DNA of 64,000 nucleotides from Marinobacter sp. F4206 (GCF_019392195.1 NZ_JAHXKI010000002.1:2170001-2234000); one strand, 5' to 3'. Counted from the stretch's first letter, positions 26,688-36,958 are shown. Notes: generated by a model from the sequence alone, not told the origin. A program made the numbers and translations.

Positions 26688-27898
26688 GCCAGAAGTTCGT
26701 TAAACGAATAGAAAGTTAGCACGTCGCCGGGCTCGACCGAAGTGTTCTCCGGAACCACCGCCAGGCCATCCGCCCAGCAGGCCGAACTCAGGACCCCGGA
26801 GCTCTGGTTCGGATAGGCGGCAATACAGGCTTGGCCGTCCCTGGTCTCCCTGCGGGCCCGGACAAACTCCCGGCGGATGGAACCGGAGTCGATACGGAAG
26901 GCTGCAGGCAGGGGCTCGCCAGCAGGCTCGGTGCGAACCCGACCCTGAGACTTGCGTATGAGCGGCATGCCGATCACCAGGAACGCAACCAGCACGGCGG
27001 CCGGATTCCCGGGCAGGCCCAGTAACGGGGTCCCGTTGATATCGCCGAACGCCAAGGGTTTGCCCGGTTTGATGGCCAGGCGCCAGAGCGATAGCCCGCC
27101 GGATTCCTCGAGCACGGCACGGACATGATCCTCCTCGCCGACGGATACGCCGCCGCTGGTAATGATCAGGTCGGCGTTGTCCGCAGCCCGTTGCAGGGTC
27201 GTCCGCGTGGTCGTCCGGGTGTCTTCGAGTGATTCGCACAGGACGACCTCGCAACCCGCGTGCTCAAGCAGGCCAAGCAAGGTGAAGCGGTTGGTGTTGT
27301 AGATCTGGCCCGGCGCCAGGGGAATGCCTGGATCCACCAGTTCGTCGCCAGTGGTCAGGATGGCGACTTTCAGTTTCGCCTGAACCCGCACCCGCGCCAC
27401 GCCCATGGACGCGAGCAAGCCCATTTCCTGGGGACGGATGAGCGTGCCACGAGCCAGGGCGAGGTCACCTTCTGCCAGGTCCTGGCCACGGCGTCGGATG
27501 TTCTGGCCCTCGGTGACCTCGGCCAATACCGAGATGCCGGCCTCTGAGGTTTCGACCCGTTCCTGCATGACGACCGAATCCGCACCCGGCGGAATCTCCG
27601 AGCCGGTGAAAATGCGGGCCGCGGTGCCGGGTGTTAATGGTTGGGGCGCCTCTCCGGCTGGGATCCGGGCCGAAACAGGAAGCGGGTTTCCCGATTGCAG
27701 GTCCTGTCTGCGCAGCGCATAACCGTCCACGGAGCTGTTGTCAGCGGGGGGGACGTCGGCGGGCACGGTCTGGTCTTCCGCCAGAATGCGGTTCAGGGTG
27801 TCGGCCAGGTCGGTCATTTCCGTTTCGGCAATCGCCGGGGCTCTGGCCAGCAGGTGGGTCAGGGCGTCCTCGAGCGGGGTCAGGTTGGGGCCGGCCAT
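26684..27898 (-). CDS. moeA: molybdopterin molybdenumtransferase MoeA
   Basis: A 404-residue enzyme that inserts molybdate into adenylylated molybdopterin. It has the MoeA N-terminal region (VPPADNSSVDGYALR), the RIFTGSEIPPGADSVVMQE segment, and the MoCF-fold region ITSGGVSVGEEDHV with GLPGNPAAVLVAF, followed by the C-terminal beta domain. The Shine-Dalgarno (AAGGAGGTGA on the minus strand) is essentially perfect. It follows moaB by 38 bases and overlaps moaD. moaA, moaC and mobA are not in the window. Confidence 0.94.
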   Translation of the reverse strand: MAGPNLTPLEDALTHLLARAPAIAETEMTDLADTLNRILAEDQTVPADVPPADNSSVDGYALRRQDLQSGNPLPVSARIPAGEAPQPLTPGTAARIFTGSEIPPGADSVVMQERVETSEAGISVLAEVTEGQNIRRRGQDLAEGDLALARGTLIRPQEMGLLASMGVARVRVQAKLKVAILTTGDELVDPGIPLAPGQIYNTNRFTLLGLLEHAGCEVVLCESLEDTRTTTRTTLQRAADNADLIITSGGVSVGEEDHVRAVLEESGGLSLWRLAIKPGKPLAFGDINGTPLLGLPGNPAAVLVAFLVIGMPLIRKSQGRVRTEPAGEPLPAAFRIDSGSIRREFVRARRETRDGQACIAAYPNQSSGVLSSACWADGLAVVPENTSVEPGDVLTFYSFNELLA

Positions 27899-27936
27899 CG
27901 GATTTCACCTCCTTGCGGTGTTTCTGCCTGTGGTTA

Positions 27937-28509
27937 TTAGCGTTCGGCTCGGGTGCCAATCGTCTCGTAGATCCGATGGTAGGGCAGTTCCGGCTTGCGC
28001 AACACCAGCCCGGAGAAGTTGCAGGGCGCGTGGCGACTGTCCAGTTGTGAGTTCAGGATGCCGTTCCAGCCGGTACGGCACGCGCCGGTCGAACCGGGTA
28101 GGCAGAAAATGACGGTGTGGTTGGCCAGACCACCGAAGGCCCGGGATTGGATGGTGGAGGAGCCGATTTCCGACGCCGACAGGCGACGGAATTCCTCGCC
28201 AAAACCTTCTATCTCCTTGTCGAGCAACGGTGCCACGGCCTCGGGCGTACTATCACGTTCGGAGAACCCGGTGCCGCCGGTGATGATCACGGCGTGAATT
28301 CCCTGGTCCGCAACCCAATTGGCAATCAGGGCGCGCACCAGGTAGACGTCGTCTGGCAGGATTCTTCTTGCCATCAGCTTGTGGCCGGATTCAATGACAC
28401 TGTCTTCAAGGAACTGGCCAGAGGTATCCTGGTCGGGGCCGCGGGTATCTGAGACGGTCAATAGGGCTACGTTCAGGGGGGTGAATTCACCGGTGAGTTC
28501 GCTGCTCAT
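27937..28509 (-). CDS. moaB: MoaB/Mog-like molybdenum cofactor protein
   Basis: A protein of 190 residues from the ATG at 28509 with GGAG upstream; the frame continues open to 28674 but without a better start. Family motifs: [33 protein letters not shown], and [14 protein letters not shown]. MoaB is related to Mog, which adenylylates molybdopterin before metal insertion by MoeA; which activity applies here cannot be told by sight. The C-terminal segment is longer than in E. coli MoaB. It is the first gene of the moa/moe operon. Confidence 0.9.
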   Translation of the reverse strand: MSSELTGEFTPLNVALLTVSDTRGPDQDTSGQFLEDSVIESGHKLMARRILPDDVYLVRALIANWVADQGIHAVIITGGTGFSERDSTPEAVAPLLDKEIEGFGEEFRRLSASEIGSSTIQSRAFGGLANHTVIFCLPGSTGACRTGWNGILNSQLDSRHAPCNFSGLVLRKPELPYHRIYETIGTRAER

Positions 28510-28887
28510 GGAGTAGGCTCCGTAGAATGGCTGAGGGCTATGGTTATCAGTATCCGTATGACCGGCGATGAATGGAAGAGGGGAGCCTCTCATTGGCGGG
28601 TGCGTGGCCGATTGCCTGCCCCGGATCGCGAAGGTCGATGAAATTGGTGTTAATTTGGGCAGTGTACTTGACATTCGCCAGTCAGGTGGCCGATGATCCC
28701 TTTTGCCCGGCGAACGGTTGTTCCCACTCTCTGGCTTCAGTACTTTTAATTCCGGACTCCATCTTCAACCGGTTGCTCCATCTGGCCAGCATCAAGTTCA
28801 ACGACTTTAATTATTGTTCAATCCGTTCAGGGGCACCCCTGTCATCCCATTACTCGTTTACTTCCATTCCTGAAAATCCAACAAACT
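28510..28887. promoter_or_regulatory. moaB-rho divergent intergenic region and rho leader
   Basis: A 378-base gap with no convincing gene. On the plus strand a possible promoter is TTGACA (28668-28673), an 18-base spacer and GATGAT (28692-28697). It would give a rho leader of about 185 bases. The leader contains a CAGGGG/CCCCTG hairpin at 28828-28841. No Shine-Dalgarno is evident before the rho ATG. A 109-codon frame at 28572-28901 overlaps the rho start and has no family look, so I do not call it. Leader-based autoregulation is known for rho in other bacteria. Confidence 0.45.
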
Positions 28888-30150
28888 ATGAATCTTACTG
28901 AACTCAAGCAGAAATCCATGCCCGAATTGCTCGATATTGCGCAAGAGATGGGCCTCGATAACCTGGCTCGTTCGCGCAAGCAGGATGTGATCTTCACAAT
29001 CTTGAAGAAGCATGCCAAGAGCGGCGAAGACATCTACGGTGACGGCGTTCTGGAAATTCTGCAGGACGGTTTCGGCTTCCTCCGTTCCGCCGACGCTTCC
29101 TACCTGGCCGGCCCCGATGACATATACGTGTCGCCGAGCCAGATCCGTCGGTTCAACCTCCGTACCGGTGACACCATAGCCGGCAAGATCCGCCCGCCGA
29201 AGGATGGTGAGCGCTATTTTGCCCTGTTGAAAGTTAATGAGATTAACTTCGACAAACCGGACAATGCTCGCAATAAAATTCTGTTTGAAAACCTCACGCC
29301 GCTGTTTCCGCAAGAGCGGTTGATGCTCGAGGCCGGAAACGGTAGTACCGAGGATCTGTCGTCCCGGGTACTGGATCTGGTGGCGCCCATCGGCAAGGGC
29401 CAGCGTGGCCTGATCGTCTCCCCGCCCAAGGCCGGTAAGACGCTGTTGATGCAGAGTATCGCTCAGTCCATTACTCGCAATAATCCTGAGTGCCACGTGA
29501 TGGTACTGCTGATTGACGAGCGGCCTGAAGAAGTGACCGAAATGCAGCGCACGGTGCGCGGCGAGGTGATCGCCTCCACCTTTGACGAGCCGCCGGCCCG
29601 TCACGTTCAGGTCGCGGAAATGGTAATCGAGAAGGCCAAACGTCTGGTTGAGCACAAGAAGGATGTGGTGATCCTACTGGATTCCATCACTCGTCTGGCT
29701 CGGGCCTACAACACTGTTATCCCGTCCTCAGGTAAGGTCCTGACCGGTGGTGTGGATGCCCACGCCCTGGAGAAGCCGAAGCGTTTCTTTGGTGCGGCCC
29801 GTAATGTAGAGGAGGGCGGCAGCCTGACCATCCTCGCGACGGCACTGGTGAACACTGGCTCCAAGATGGACGAGGTGATTTACGAGGAGTTCAAGGGCAC
29901 CGGTAATATGGAAGTGCACCTGGACCGCAAGATCGCCGAGAAGCGGACTTACCCGGCCATCAACATCCGCAGTTCCGGCACCCGTCGTGAAGACCTGTTG
30001 ATGAGTGAGGCCGATATCCAGCGAGTCTGGATCCTGCGCAAGCTGCTGCACTCCATGGACGACGACACCGGGGCTATCGAGTTCCTGCTGGACAAGCTCA
30101 AGGACACGAAGACCAACGACGAGTTCTTCCAGTCGATGAAGCGTCGCTGA
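28888..30150 (+). CDS. rho: transcription termination factor Rho
   Basis: A 420-residue hexameric RNA helicase, nearly the E. coli length (419). It opens [20 protein letters not shown], has the cold-shock-like primary RNA-binding domain ([32 protein letters not shown]), Walker A SPPKAGKT, Walker [15 protein letters not shown], and the Q- and R-loop regions of the secondary site. It terminates untranslated transcripts. It is in the conserved trxA-rho-ubiD neighbourhood, here with the Mo-cofactor operon inserted upstream on the opposite strand. Confidence 0.97.
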   Translation: MNLTELKQKSMPELLDIAQEMGLDNLARSRKQDVIFTILKKHAKSGEDIYGDGVLEILQDGFGFLRSADASYLAGPDDIYVSPSQIRRFNLRTGDTIAGKIRPPKDGERYFALLKVNEINFDKPDNARNKILFENLTPLFPQERLMLEAGNGSTEDLSSRVLDLVAPIGKGQRGLIVSPPKAGKTLLMQSIAQSITRNNPECHVMVLLIDERPEEVTEMQRTVRGEVIASTFDEPPARHVQVAEMVIEKAKRLVEHKKDVVILLDSITRLARAYNTVIPSSGKVLTGGVDAHALEKPKRFFGAARNVEEGGSLTILATALVNTGSKMDEVIYEEFKGTGNMEVHLDRKIAEKRTYPAINIRSSGTRREDLLMSEADIQRVWILRKLLHSMDDDTGAIEFLLDKLKDTKTNDEFFQSMKRR

Positions 30151-30165
30151 TTGTCCTGCCTGGAG

Positions 30166-30187
30166 GCGGATGCGACTGCGCGTCCGT
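30166..30187 (+). terminator. possible terminator hairpin after rho
   Basis: GCGGATGCG and CGCGTCCGT pair over 9 bases (two G-U wobbles) around ACTG, 15 bases after the rho stop. No T-run follows, so the call is tentative. Confidence 0.35.
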
Positions 30188-30307
30188 CTCTGGGCCAGTC
30201 CGTGCCGAATAGGTTCGCGACACCAACTTCATCCCCGCTCTGCACGCAGCAAAGACATCCGATAGCCTGCCAGGCCCGTACAAAGCCCGAAACCTTCGGA
30301 GCACGCG

Positions 30308-31795
30308 ATGAAATACAACGACTTGAGAGACTTCATTGATCAGTTGGAAAAGCTGGGCGAACTGAAGCGCATCTCTGTTGAAGTTGATCCCCATCTGGAA
30401 ATGACGGAAATCTGCGATCGCACTCTGCGGGCAGAGGGTCCGGCGTTGCTGTTCGAGAATCCGAAGGGTTACGACATGCCGGTGCTGGCCAACCTGTTTG
30501 GCACGCCGAAGCGGGTGGCTTTGGGCATGGGCCAAGACAATGTCACCGCACTGCGGGATATCGGTAAATTGCTGGCGTTCCTGAAGGAACCGGATCCTCC
30601 CAAGGGCTTCCGGGATGCCATCGAGAAGCTGCCGCTGTTCCGCCAGGTGATGCGGATGAGCCCAAAAGTACTCCGGTCAGCGCCCTGTCAGGACGTGGTG
30701 ATCGAGAAAGATCGGGTGGACCTGTATCAGATTCCAGTGCAGCACTGCTGGCCGGGTGACGCCGGGCCCCTGGTGACCTGGCCGTTGGTGATTACCCGTG
30801 GCCCCCACAAGGAGCGGCAGAACCTGGGGATTTACCGGCAGCAGGTGATCGGGCGTAACCGGCTGATCATGCGCTGGCTGAGTCACCGCGGTGGCGCCCT
30901 GGATTTCCAGGAATTCCAGAAGGCCAATCCCGGTGAGCCGTATCCGGTCGCTGTGGCGTTGGGGGCAGATCCAGCCACTATCCTCGGGGCGGTGACCCCG
31001 GTGCCCGATACCCTGTCCGAATACGCTTTTGCCGGGCTGTTGCGTGGTAGCCGGACTGAGCTGGTTAAGGCCGGCTTGAGTGATCTGCAGGTGCCGGCCA
31101 GCGCTGAAATCGTGCTCGAAGGCTTCATTTACCCGGACGATATGGCGCCGGAAGGCCCCTTCGGGGATCACACCGGGTATTACAACGAGGTCGACCAGTT
31201 CCCGGTATTTACAGTCGAGCGGATTACCCATCGTAGGAATCCGATCTACCACAGCACCTACACTGGCCGCCCGCCGGATGAGCCGGCCATTCTGGGTGTC
31301 GCCCTGAATGAAGTGTTTATCCCGATATTGCAGAAGCAGTTTCCTGAGATTGTCGACTTCTACCTGCCACCCGAGGGCTGTTCCTACCGCCTTGCAGTGG
31401 TGACCATGAAGAAGCAGTATCCCGGCCATGCCAAACGGGTCATGATGGGGGTATGGTCCTTCCTGCGACAGTTTATGTACACCAAGTTCGTCATCGTCAC
31501 CGACGACGATGTGAATGCCCGGGACTGGAAAGATGTGATCTGGGCGATGACCACCCGGATGGATCCAGCCAGGGATACCACACTGGTGGAGAATACACCC
31601 ATCGATTACCTGGATTTCGCCTCGCCGGTGTCCGGGCTCGGATCGAAAGTGGGCATGGATGCTACCAACAAATGGCCGGGTGAAACCGACCGGGAGTGGG
31701 GCACGCCCATCACCATGACCGACGACGTCAAGCAGCGGGTCGATGAACTCTGGGACAGCCTGGGCATTGAAACCGGCCCTACCCGCCCCGAGTGA
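30308..31795 (+). CDS. ubiD: UbiD, prenylated-FMN-dependent 4-hydroxy-3-polyprenylbenzoate decarboxylase
   Basis: A 495-residue member of the UbiD family (E. coli 497). Recognisable stretches include [35 protein letters not shown], the prFMN/metal region with [19 protein letters not shown], and [20 protein letters not shown] holding the catalytic acidic residues. It removes the carboxyl group in ubiquinone synthesis and needs prenylated FMN made by UbiX, which is not in the window. It precedes a flavin-reductase gene by 13 bases, the same ubiD-fre pairing as in E. coli. Confidence 0.95.
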   Translation: MKYNDLRDFIDQLEKLGELKRISVEVDPHLEMTEICDRTLRAEGPALLFENPKGYDMPVLANLFGTPKRVALGMGQDNVTALRDIGKLLAFLKEPDPPKGFRDAIEKLPLFRQVMRMSPKVLRSAPCQDVVIEKDRVDLYQIPVQHCWPGDAGPLVTWPLVITRGPHKERQNLGIYRQQVIGRNRLIMRWLSHRGGALDFQEFQKANPGEPYPVAVALGADPATILGAVTPVPDTLSEYAFAGLLRGSRTELVKAGLSDLQVPASAEIVLEGFIYPDDMAPEGPFGDHTGYYNEVDQFPVFTVERITHRRNPIYHSTYTGRPPDEPAILGVALNEVFIPILQKQFPEIVDFYLPPEGCSYRLAVVTMKKQYPGHAKRVMMGVWSFLRQFMYTKFVIVTDDDVNARDWKDVIWAMTTRMDPARDTTLVENTPIDYLDFASPVSGLGSKVGMDATNKWPGETDREWGTPITMTDDVKQRVDELWDSLGIETGPTRPE

Positions 31796-31808
31796 TAGGG
31801 GCAACGAA

Positions 31809-32801
31809 GTGTATCGGGTCGTTTTGAAGCCATCCGGGCTCAGCTACGACGCCTGCCCGGAGGATGACCTGCTCAGTGCGGCCGCCCGCGCGGGTATTTC
31901 TGTACCCTCGGCCTGTCGCAACGGGGTGTGTGAGATCTGTGAAGCGCGGTTACTGGCCGGCGTCGTAGTCAACACCCGAAACCAACAGAAGATTCCGGTC
32001 ACCGAACGCCTGATGATATGCAGAAGTCGGGCGCTTGGTGACCTTGAACTGGAGATGAACGCCGTTATGGCAGCCGGAAATATTCAGCCTCGCAAGTTTC
32101 AGGCAAAGGTGGTGGACGTCCGCTCCATCAGTCACGACGTATTCCGCGTGGAGCTTGAGCTCCCGCGCCGTCGGGAGCTGTCCTTCCAGGCCGGCCAGTA
32201 TCTGTCGGTGCATCTTCCCGACGCCGACCCCTGCTATTTCTCCATCGCCAGCAGTCCGTCCGAGCAGACTATCGAACTGCATATTCAGGCTTCGCCGGAC
32301 TGGGTGTCAGCCCAGAAGGTGATAGACGCCCTGACCGCTGGTGGAGAGGTGACTCTGGAGTTGCCCCATGGCAAGGCCTGTCTGGCGGCGGCGCCTGCCA
32401 GGCCCCTGCTGCTGGTGGCGGCCGGAACCGGATTCGCCCAGATGAAGAGCCTGGTGGATTACCTGCGGGGCACGTCCTACGATCAGCCCGTGAAGCTGTA
32501 CTGGGGCGTCCGTCGCCATGAAGATATGTACCTGAGGTCTCTGGCCCAGCAATGGGAGCAGGATTGGCCGTCGTTTACCTTTCTGCCGGTTGTTGGTGAC
32601 GATGAGGACAATGACTGGGGTGGCCATCACGATCAGCTCGTGCGGGCGGTGCTGGCCTCGGGCATGGACTGGGGCAATGTGGAAGTGCACGCCAGCGGCT
32701 CGCCTACGATGGTGTATACCCTGATGGACGCGCTGACCGATGCTGGCCTGCCGGAAGCCGCCTTCTTTTCAGATGTGCTGGAGTACGCTCCGCGCACCTG
32801 A
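31809..32801 (+). CDS. 2Fe-2S ferredoxin-flavin oxidoreductase (Fre/CDP-6-deoxyglucoseen reductase-like)
   Basis: A protein of 330 residues from the GTG at 31809 with AGGGG upstream. Residues 1-90 form a plant-type ferredoxin domain with cluster ligands Cys36, Cys41, Cys44 and Cys71. The rest is a ferredoxin-NADP reductase module: FAD site (FQAGQYLSVHLP, YFSIASSP), NAD(P)H site (LLLVAAGTGFAQMKSL) and C-terminal VHASGSPTMVYTL. Unlike E. coli Fre, the neighbour of ubiD there, this version is fused to a ferredoxin. Supplying reduced FMN for UbiX/UbiD is an attractive idea from context but not shown. Confidence 0.88.
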   Translation: MYRVVLKPSGLSYDACPEDDLLSAAARAGISVPSACRNGVCEICEARLLAGVVVNTRNQQKIPVTERLMICRSRALGDLELEMNAVMAAGNIQPRKFQAKVVDVRSISHDVFRVELELPRRRELSFQAGQYLSVHLPDADPCYFSIASSPSEQTIELHIQASPDWVSAQKVIDALTAGGEVTLELPHGKACLAAAPARPLLLVAAGTGFAQMKSLVDYLRGTSYDQPVKLYWGVRRHEDMYLRSLAQQWEQDWPSFTFLPVVGDDEDNDWGGHHDQLVRAVLASGMDWGNVEVHASGSPTMVYTLMDALTDAGLPEAAFFSDVLEYAPRT

Positions 32802-32807
32802 GCGATC

Positions 32808-32835
32808 ACCGGGCAGGCCTGAAGGACTGCCCGGT
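32808..32835. terminator. hairpin between the convergent flavin reductase and hemY genes
   Basis: ACCGGGCAG and CTGCCCGGT form a perfect 9-bp stem with a 10-base loop. There is no clear T-run in either direction. Confidence 0.5.
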
Positions 32836-32843
32836 AACCTGTC

Positions 32844-34085
32844 TCAGGCCTTTGGCATCGGCAGTTCGGGCAGTCCGTTGTCGTTGGCCAGCCCCTGCAT
32901 CATCAGTCTGATACTGACCTCTTCCTGGCCCATGTGGGCGTTCAGTCGGCTCAGCTCCGCCAGGGTTTCCCGGCTGCGGCGTAAGCGCAGGCTGGTTTCG
33001 AAGTATTCCCGGGCCTTGCCCCAAAGCTCGTTGCGAAGGCTGAGTCGGCCCAGTGCCAGCAGTAGTTCCGGGTTGTTCGGTCGGTCCTTCAGCCACTGCT
33101 CCGCCAGCAGCAATTGCTCGTCCGCTTTCTGCCCCTGAATGCGACCGTACAGGTTGATCAGCTCGTCGCTCCAGTGATTGCGCAGTACCTTGCGGAGCAG
33201 CGTTTCGGTCTGGACTTCGTCGCCAAGATCCGCCAGCAGGCGGGCATAGTCCCGGATGGTGTACTCGTCACGGCGCAAGTAGCCGGGCAACTCGTCCCAC
33301 AGACGGGTCAGGGGTTCCAGGGAGGCGTCCGGATCCTCTTTTTGCCGCCGTCGGCAGTCTTCGGCGGCACTCTCCAGCAGGTTGTGCCAGACCAGACGCT
33401 GCAATTCGTGAAATTCCTCTTCCGGAAGCACATTGCGCTTGCGCAGTTCCGGCAGCAGTTTTGCCAGTTCGCGCCAGTCCTCCAGCCTCAGGTAGGTGTT
33501 TTTCAACAGCTTGAGCACGAATGGATGATGCGGTGACTGCTTCCGCAGCCGCACCAGGGTGGCAAGTGCCTGTTCGAGGCGGTTGCCGGCCAGTTGCAGC
33601 TGGGCCTGGGTGATGCCCACGGCCATATCCGATCCCGGAGTGCTTTCAAAGGCTTTGCGCAGAAGCTCATCGACCGCTTCATGATCGCCGGATTCGAACG
33701 AGGCCTGGGCGGCGGCGAGGTAGTTGATCAGTGGCGTATCCGCGTTGTCCGCGGCCGACGTCAGCAGCTTGCGGGCCCGTGGCCAGTTGCCCTCGGCCAG
33801 TGCCAGCAGTCCCTGGGTGGTACGCCGGCGGGCACGGCGTTCGTTGCCGCGGGCGAGCCAGCCGGCCATGACACCGGTACTCCGGCGAAAGCGGCGAAAC
33901 AGGTTGAGGCTGACAATAATCAGAATAACCACCGCCACCAGGCACGCCAGACCCACCCAGAAGTTGGTTTCAATCAGGTAATGGCCCAGGCTGATGCGGA
34001 TGTAGCCCAGGTCGTACTGCAGTCCGAGTGACAGCCCGGTACCGATCAGCAGGGCCAGCAGGACGATAAGCAGCAGACGGATCAT
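32844..34085 (-). CDS. hemY: HemY, TPR-containing protein of the haem operon
   Basis: A 413-residue proteobacterial HemY (unrelated to the protoporphyrinogen oxidase of the same name). Two N-terminal membrane helices (residues about 2-22 and 42-63) are followed by tetratricopeptide repeats, for example in the segments WPRARKLLTSAADNADTPL and PELLLALGRLSLRNELWGKA. Its start overlaps the hemX stop (ATGA at 34082-34085). HemY is thought to organise haem-synthesis proteins at the inner membrane; the exact role is unsettled. It is the last gene of hemC-hemD-hemX-hemY. Confidence 0.9.
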   Translation of the reverse strand: MIRLLLIVLLALLIGTGLSLGLQYDLGYIRISLGHYLIETNFWVGLACLVAVVILIIVSLNLFRRFRRSTGVMAGWLARGNERRARRRTTQGLLALAEGNWPRARKLLTSAADNADTPLINYLAAAQASFESGDHEAVDELLRKAFESTPGSDMAVGITQAQLQLAGNRLEQALATLVRLRKQSPHHPFVLKLLKNTYLRLEDWRELAKLLPELRKRNVLPEEEFHELQRLVWHNLLESAAEDCRRRQKEDPDASLEPLTRLWDELPGYLRRDEYTIRDYARLLADLGDEVQTETLLRKVLRNHWSDELINLYGRIQGQKADEQLLLAEQWLKDRPNNPELLLALGRLSLRNELWGKAREYFETSLRLRRSRETLAELSRLNAHMGQEEVSIRLMMQGLANDNGLPELPMPKA

Positions 34086-35215
34086 GAATCGTCGCCTCCG
34101 TTGCCTTCGGTCCCACCGTTGTTCTTGGTGCCGGAGTCGTCAGTGTTGTCAGCCTGAAGCCTGCCTGCCAGGCGCTCCTTGAGCAGATCCAGGGATTTGC
34201 TGATGTCCGGCAGCGTCGGATCCACGTTCCGGCCAGCCAGCTCGGTCAGGGTCTCGGAAAGCGCCAGTACCCGGGTGTTGCTGGCGTCATACCAGCTATC
34301 AATGGTGTTCCTGGCCTTGGCCAGCGCCCGCTCAAACAGCGGCTGATTGCCCCGGAGGACGGCCATTTCCGCCTCTTCCAGCATCAGTTGGAGGTTCAGG
34401 CGGGCGTAGGCGCTCTGGTCTGGAGACAACAGGGGTTTGACTGGTTCATCCAGGCGGCGGACCACCACCACCTGTTTCAGGGTGCTTTTGAAGGCGTCCC
34501 AGCCCTGGGTCAGGGCGTTGGCGTCACTGTCGGTGTCGGCCGAACCCCCGCCATCTTCCGCAATGAAGCCGGGAGCCTGGGCATTGATCAGGGCCTGATC
34601 GGTGAGCTGATGGATGCTGTCGATCGCGGCTTCCAGTTGAAGGTAGAGGCCGGTGCGGTCGACTCCGCTGATGCCCTTGAGCGCAAGGATTTCCCGAGCC
34701 AGCTGTTGCCTGACCGGGTACACGCCGATGTCATCCGACTCGTTGAGCACTTCATCGGCCGCCTGCAGGGCGGACAGGGCGCCGCGAATGTCTTTCTCGA
34801 TCATCAGTCGCTGGTTGGCAATGCGCAGCAGGTATTCCGCCTCGGCCAGGAGCCAGTCGGTTCGGGTGCGGTTGCCGGCTTCGAGCAGTTCCCGGGCATT
34901 GTGATCGATCTGGCGCTGCTGGGTGGCAATCAGCTCCCGTTGCGCTGCCAGTTTCTGCTCCAGGGACTGCAGTCGCTGACTTTGCTGGCTTCCCCGGTCG
35001 CCGTAGAGATCCTCCAGCTGCGAGGTGTCCTGCTGCAGGTTGGCAAGCGCTTGCTGAACCGCCTGCTGGTTGTTCCACTGTTGCCAGCTCCAGAGAGCCA
35101 GTGCAATGGCAAGCGCCAGTGCAATGAGGGCCAGTAGCCAGACGGGCCAGAGTCTCTGGCGTGCGGGCGAATCCTTGGAGATGGTGGCGGGCAGTTGGTC
35201 TGTTGTCTCAGTCAC
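34082..35215 (-). CDS. hemX: HemX, uroporphyrinogen-III C-methyltransferase-like membrane protein
   Basis: A 377-residue protein with one N-terminal transmembrane helix (WPVWLLALIALALAIALALW), a coiled coil (AVQQALANLQQDTSQLEDLY onward) and the HemX core with WLLAEAEYLLRIANQRLMIE. The C terminus is Gly/Asn/Asp-rich and probably disordered. Although annotated by homology as a methyltransferase, proteobacterial HemX proteins lack the SAM-binding fold, and none is visible here. It sits 8 bases after hemD and overlaps hemY. Confidence 0.88.
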   Translation of the reverse strand: MTETTDQLPATISKDSPARQRLWPVWLLALIALALAIALALWSWQQWNNQQAVQQALANLQQDTSQLEDLYGDRGSQQSQRLQSLEQKLAAQRELIATQQRQIDHNARELLEAGNRTRTDWLLAEAEYLLRIANQRLMIEKDIRGALSALQAADEVLNESDDIGVYPVRQQLAREILALKGISGVDRTGLYLQLEAAIDSIHQLTDQALINAQAPGFIAEDGGGSADTDSDANALTQGWDAFKSTLKQVVVVRRLDEPVKPLLSPDQSAYARLNLQLMLEEAEMAVLRGNQPLFERALAKARNTIDSWYDASNTRVLALSETLTELAGRNVDPTLPDISKSLDLLKERLAGRLQADNTDDSGTKNNGGTEGNGGDDS

Positions 35216-35223
35216 GGGCGTCC

Positions 35224-36036
35224 TTACTTGGCTTTTCCGGAGCCACCGTCCTGACCGTTCAGTTGCGCTGCAACGGCGGCCACGATGTCGTTATCGGCAA
35301 GGCTTCCTGGTATGCACGGATTCTCGAATCCCGCTGCGCGTGCCTGTTCGGCGATCCGTTCTGCGGGAACAATCAATAACCTATCGTATAGATTATGGCT
35401 GCTATTCGCACATAGTGCGATGAGATTGTTCAAGGTTTCGCCCGACAGGGTGATCACGGCTTCCGGGGCAAACTCGCCCAGTAGGCGGTGGACCTGCTCC
35501 GGCGGGTACTCGGGCACCGTCCGTTGATACAGCGGCAGCAGGGAGACTCGGGCGCCCCGGGCTTCGAGGGTTTCTCGAATCAGCTCGCGGCCGTCCTCAC
35601 CCCGAACCAGCAGCACCCGTTCACCGTCCACCTGCGTCAGCGACGGCAGCGCCAGCAGGGCCTCACTGGTCCAGCCCGAGGCGGGCTTACGAATACTCAG
35701 TCCCTGGTCGGCCAGTACCGCCGCCGTCCCGGCCCCGACGGCATACCAGCGGATGCCTGAGGGGATCTGCGGCCACCAGGTATCGAGCTCGTCCAGCAAG
35801 AGGCGAGCGGCGTAAGGGCTTACGGTGATGATGTGGGTGAACTGATCAAGATTGAGGATCAGCGTACGCCGTTCAGGCGTTTCCGGCAGGGGGGTCCGGT
35901 TGATCAGAGAAAACACCCGGGCGTCGGCGCCGGCAGCGCGGAAACGCTCAGCCAGGCGGGACGCTTCGGGTTCGGGCCGGCAGATCAGAATGCGCCGGCC
36001 GTCAAGCCCGGTTAGCTCAGCGTGGGGTGTGGCCAT
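35224..36036 (-). CDS. hemD: uroporphyrinogen-III synthase HemD
   Basis: A protein of 270 residues from the ATG at 36036, overlapping the 3' end of hemC by 20 bases. The frame is open much further into hemC but without family similarity. The protein shows the two-lobed HemD pattern: [20 protein letters not shown], the conserved [14 protein letters not shown], a second lobe from [27 protein letters not shown] and [12 protein letters not shown]. It closes hydroxymethylbilane with inversion of ring D. Overlap with hemC indicates translational coupling. Confidence 0.9.
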   Translation of the reverse strand: MATPHAELTGLDGRRILICRPEPEASRLAERFRAAGADARVFSLINRTPLPETPERRTLILNLDQFTHIITVSPYAARLLLDELDTWWPQIPSGIRWYAVGAGTAAVLADQGLSIRKPASGWTSEALLALPSLTQVDGERVLLVRGEDGRELIRETLEARGARVSLLPLYQRTVPEYPPEQVHRLLGEFAPEAVITLSGETLNNLIALCANSSHNLYDRLLIVPAERIAEQARAAGFENPCIPGSLADNDIVAAVAAQLNGQDGGSGKAK

Positions 36037-36958
36037 AGATTTCAGCCAGCACCTTGTCGGCGCCCAGCGCCAGCAGGTCTTCAGCCAGTTCCCGGCCAAG
36101 ACGTTCCCCTTCGCCTCTCGGGGCACGGCCTTCCACCCGGAAAATCTGAGTGCCGTCGACGGCGCCGACCAGGCCCCGCAACCAGAGCGTATGTTCGTCC
36201 TCGAGCAGGGCGTAGGCGGCAATGGGGACCTGGCAGCCGCCTTCAAGGCGACGGTTCAGGGCGCGTTCGGCGCTCACTCGGTCCCAGGTGTCTTTGTGGT
36301 TGAGGGCGGCCAGCATGTTGCGCAGGTCGCTGTCGTCAAGTCGACATTCAATACCGAGGGCACCCTGGCCGACGGCTGGCAGGGATACGGTGTCCGGCAG
36401 GCAGTAGCGGATCCGGTCGTGGAAGCCGAGGCGTTTAAGACCGGAGCTGGCGAGCACGATGGCGTCGTAATCGCCGGCGTCCAGTTTCCCCAGACGGGTG
36501 TTCACATTGCCCCGCAGAACCCGGATCTCCAGATCCGGCCGATAGGCCCGCAGCTGGGCTTCGCGACGCAGGCTGGCAGTGCCAACCACGGCGCCATCCG
36601 GCAGGGCATCGACGTTGTCGTAGTTATTGCTGACGAAGGCGTCGGTGGGATCCTCGCGCTCGCAGATGGCGACGAGGCCAAGGCCCTCGGGAAACGCCAT
36701 GGGGACGTCCTTCATGGAGTGCACAGCAAGGTCGGCCCGGCCATCCAGCATGGCTTCTTCGAGCTCCTTCACAAACAGGCCTTTGCCGCCAATCTTGGCC
36801 AGCGGAACGTCCAGAATCTTGTCGCCCTGGGTTTTGATCTTGACCAGCTCGACGTCGACATTGTCGTTCAGGCGTTCCAGCTCGGCCTTGATGAATTCTG
36901 CCTGCCACAGTGCCAGGGCACTGCTGCGGGTTGCGATGCGAAGGGTACGTTTTGACAT
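36017..36958 (-). CDS. hemC: hydroxymethylbilane synthase (porphobilinogen deaminase) HemC
   Basis: A protein of 313 residues from the ATG at 36958; a GTG three codons earlier (36967) is an alternative. Landmarks: [19 protein letters not shown], the catalytic Asp region ([13 protein letters not shown]), [19 protein letters not shown], and [14 protein letters not shown], where the Cys carries the dipyrromethane cofactor. It polymerises four porphobilinogens. First gene of the hem operon; the algR terminator lies just upstream. Confidence 0.95.
   Translation of the reverse strand: MSKRTLRIATRSSALALWQAEFIKAELERLNDNVDVELVKIKTQGDKILDVPLAKIGGKGLFVKELEEAMLDGRADLAVHSMKDVPMAFPEGLGLVAICEREDPTDAFVSNNYDNVDALPDGAVVGTASLRREAQLRAYRPDLEIRVLRGNVNTRLGKLDAGDYDAIVLASSGLKRLGFHDRIRYCLPDTVSLPAVGQGALGIECRLDDSDLRNMLAALNHKDTWDRVSAERALNRRLEGGCQVPIAAYALLEDEHTLWLRGLVGAVDGTQIFRVEGRAPRGEGERLGRELAEDLLALGADKVLAEIYGHTPR

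Noticed and set aside
28572..28901. A 109-codon frame in the rho leader
   Set aside because: No ribosome-binding site, no family look, and overlap with the rho start. A short leader peptide within it cannot be excluded but is not supported.
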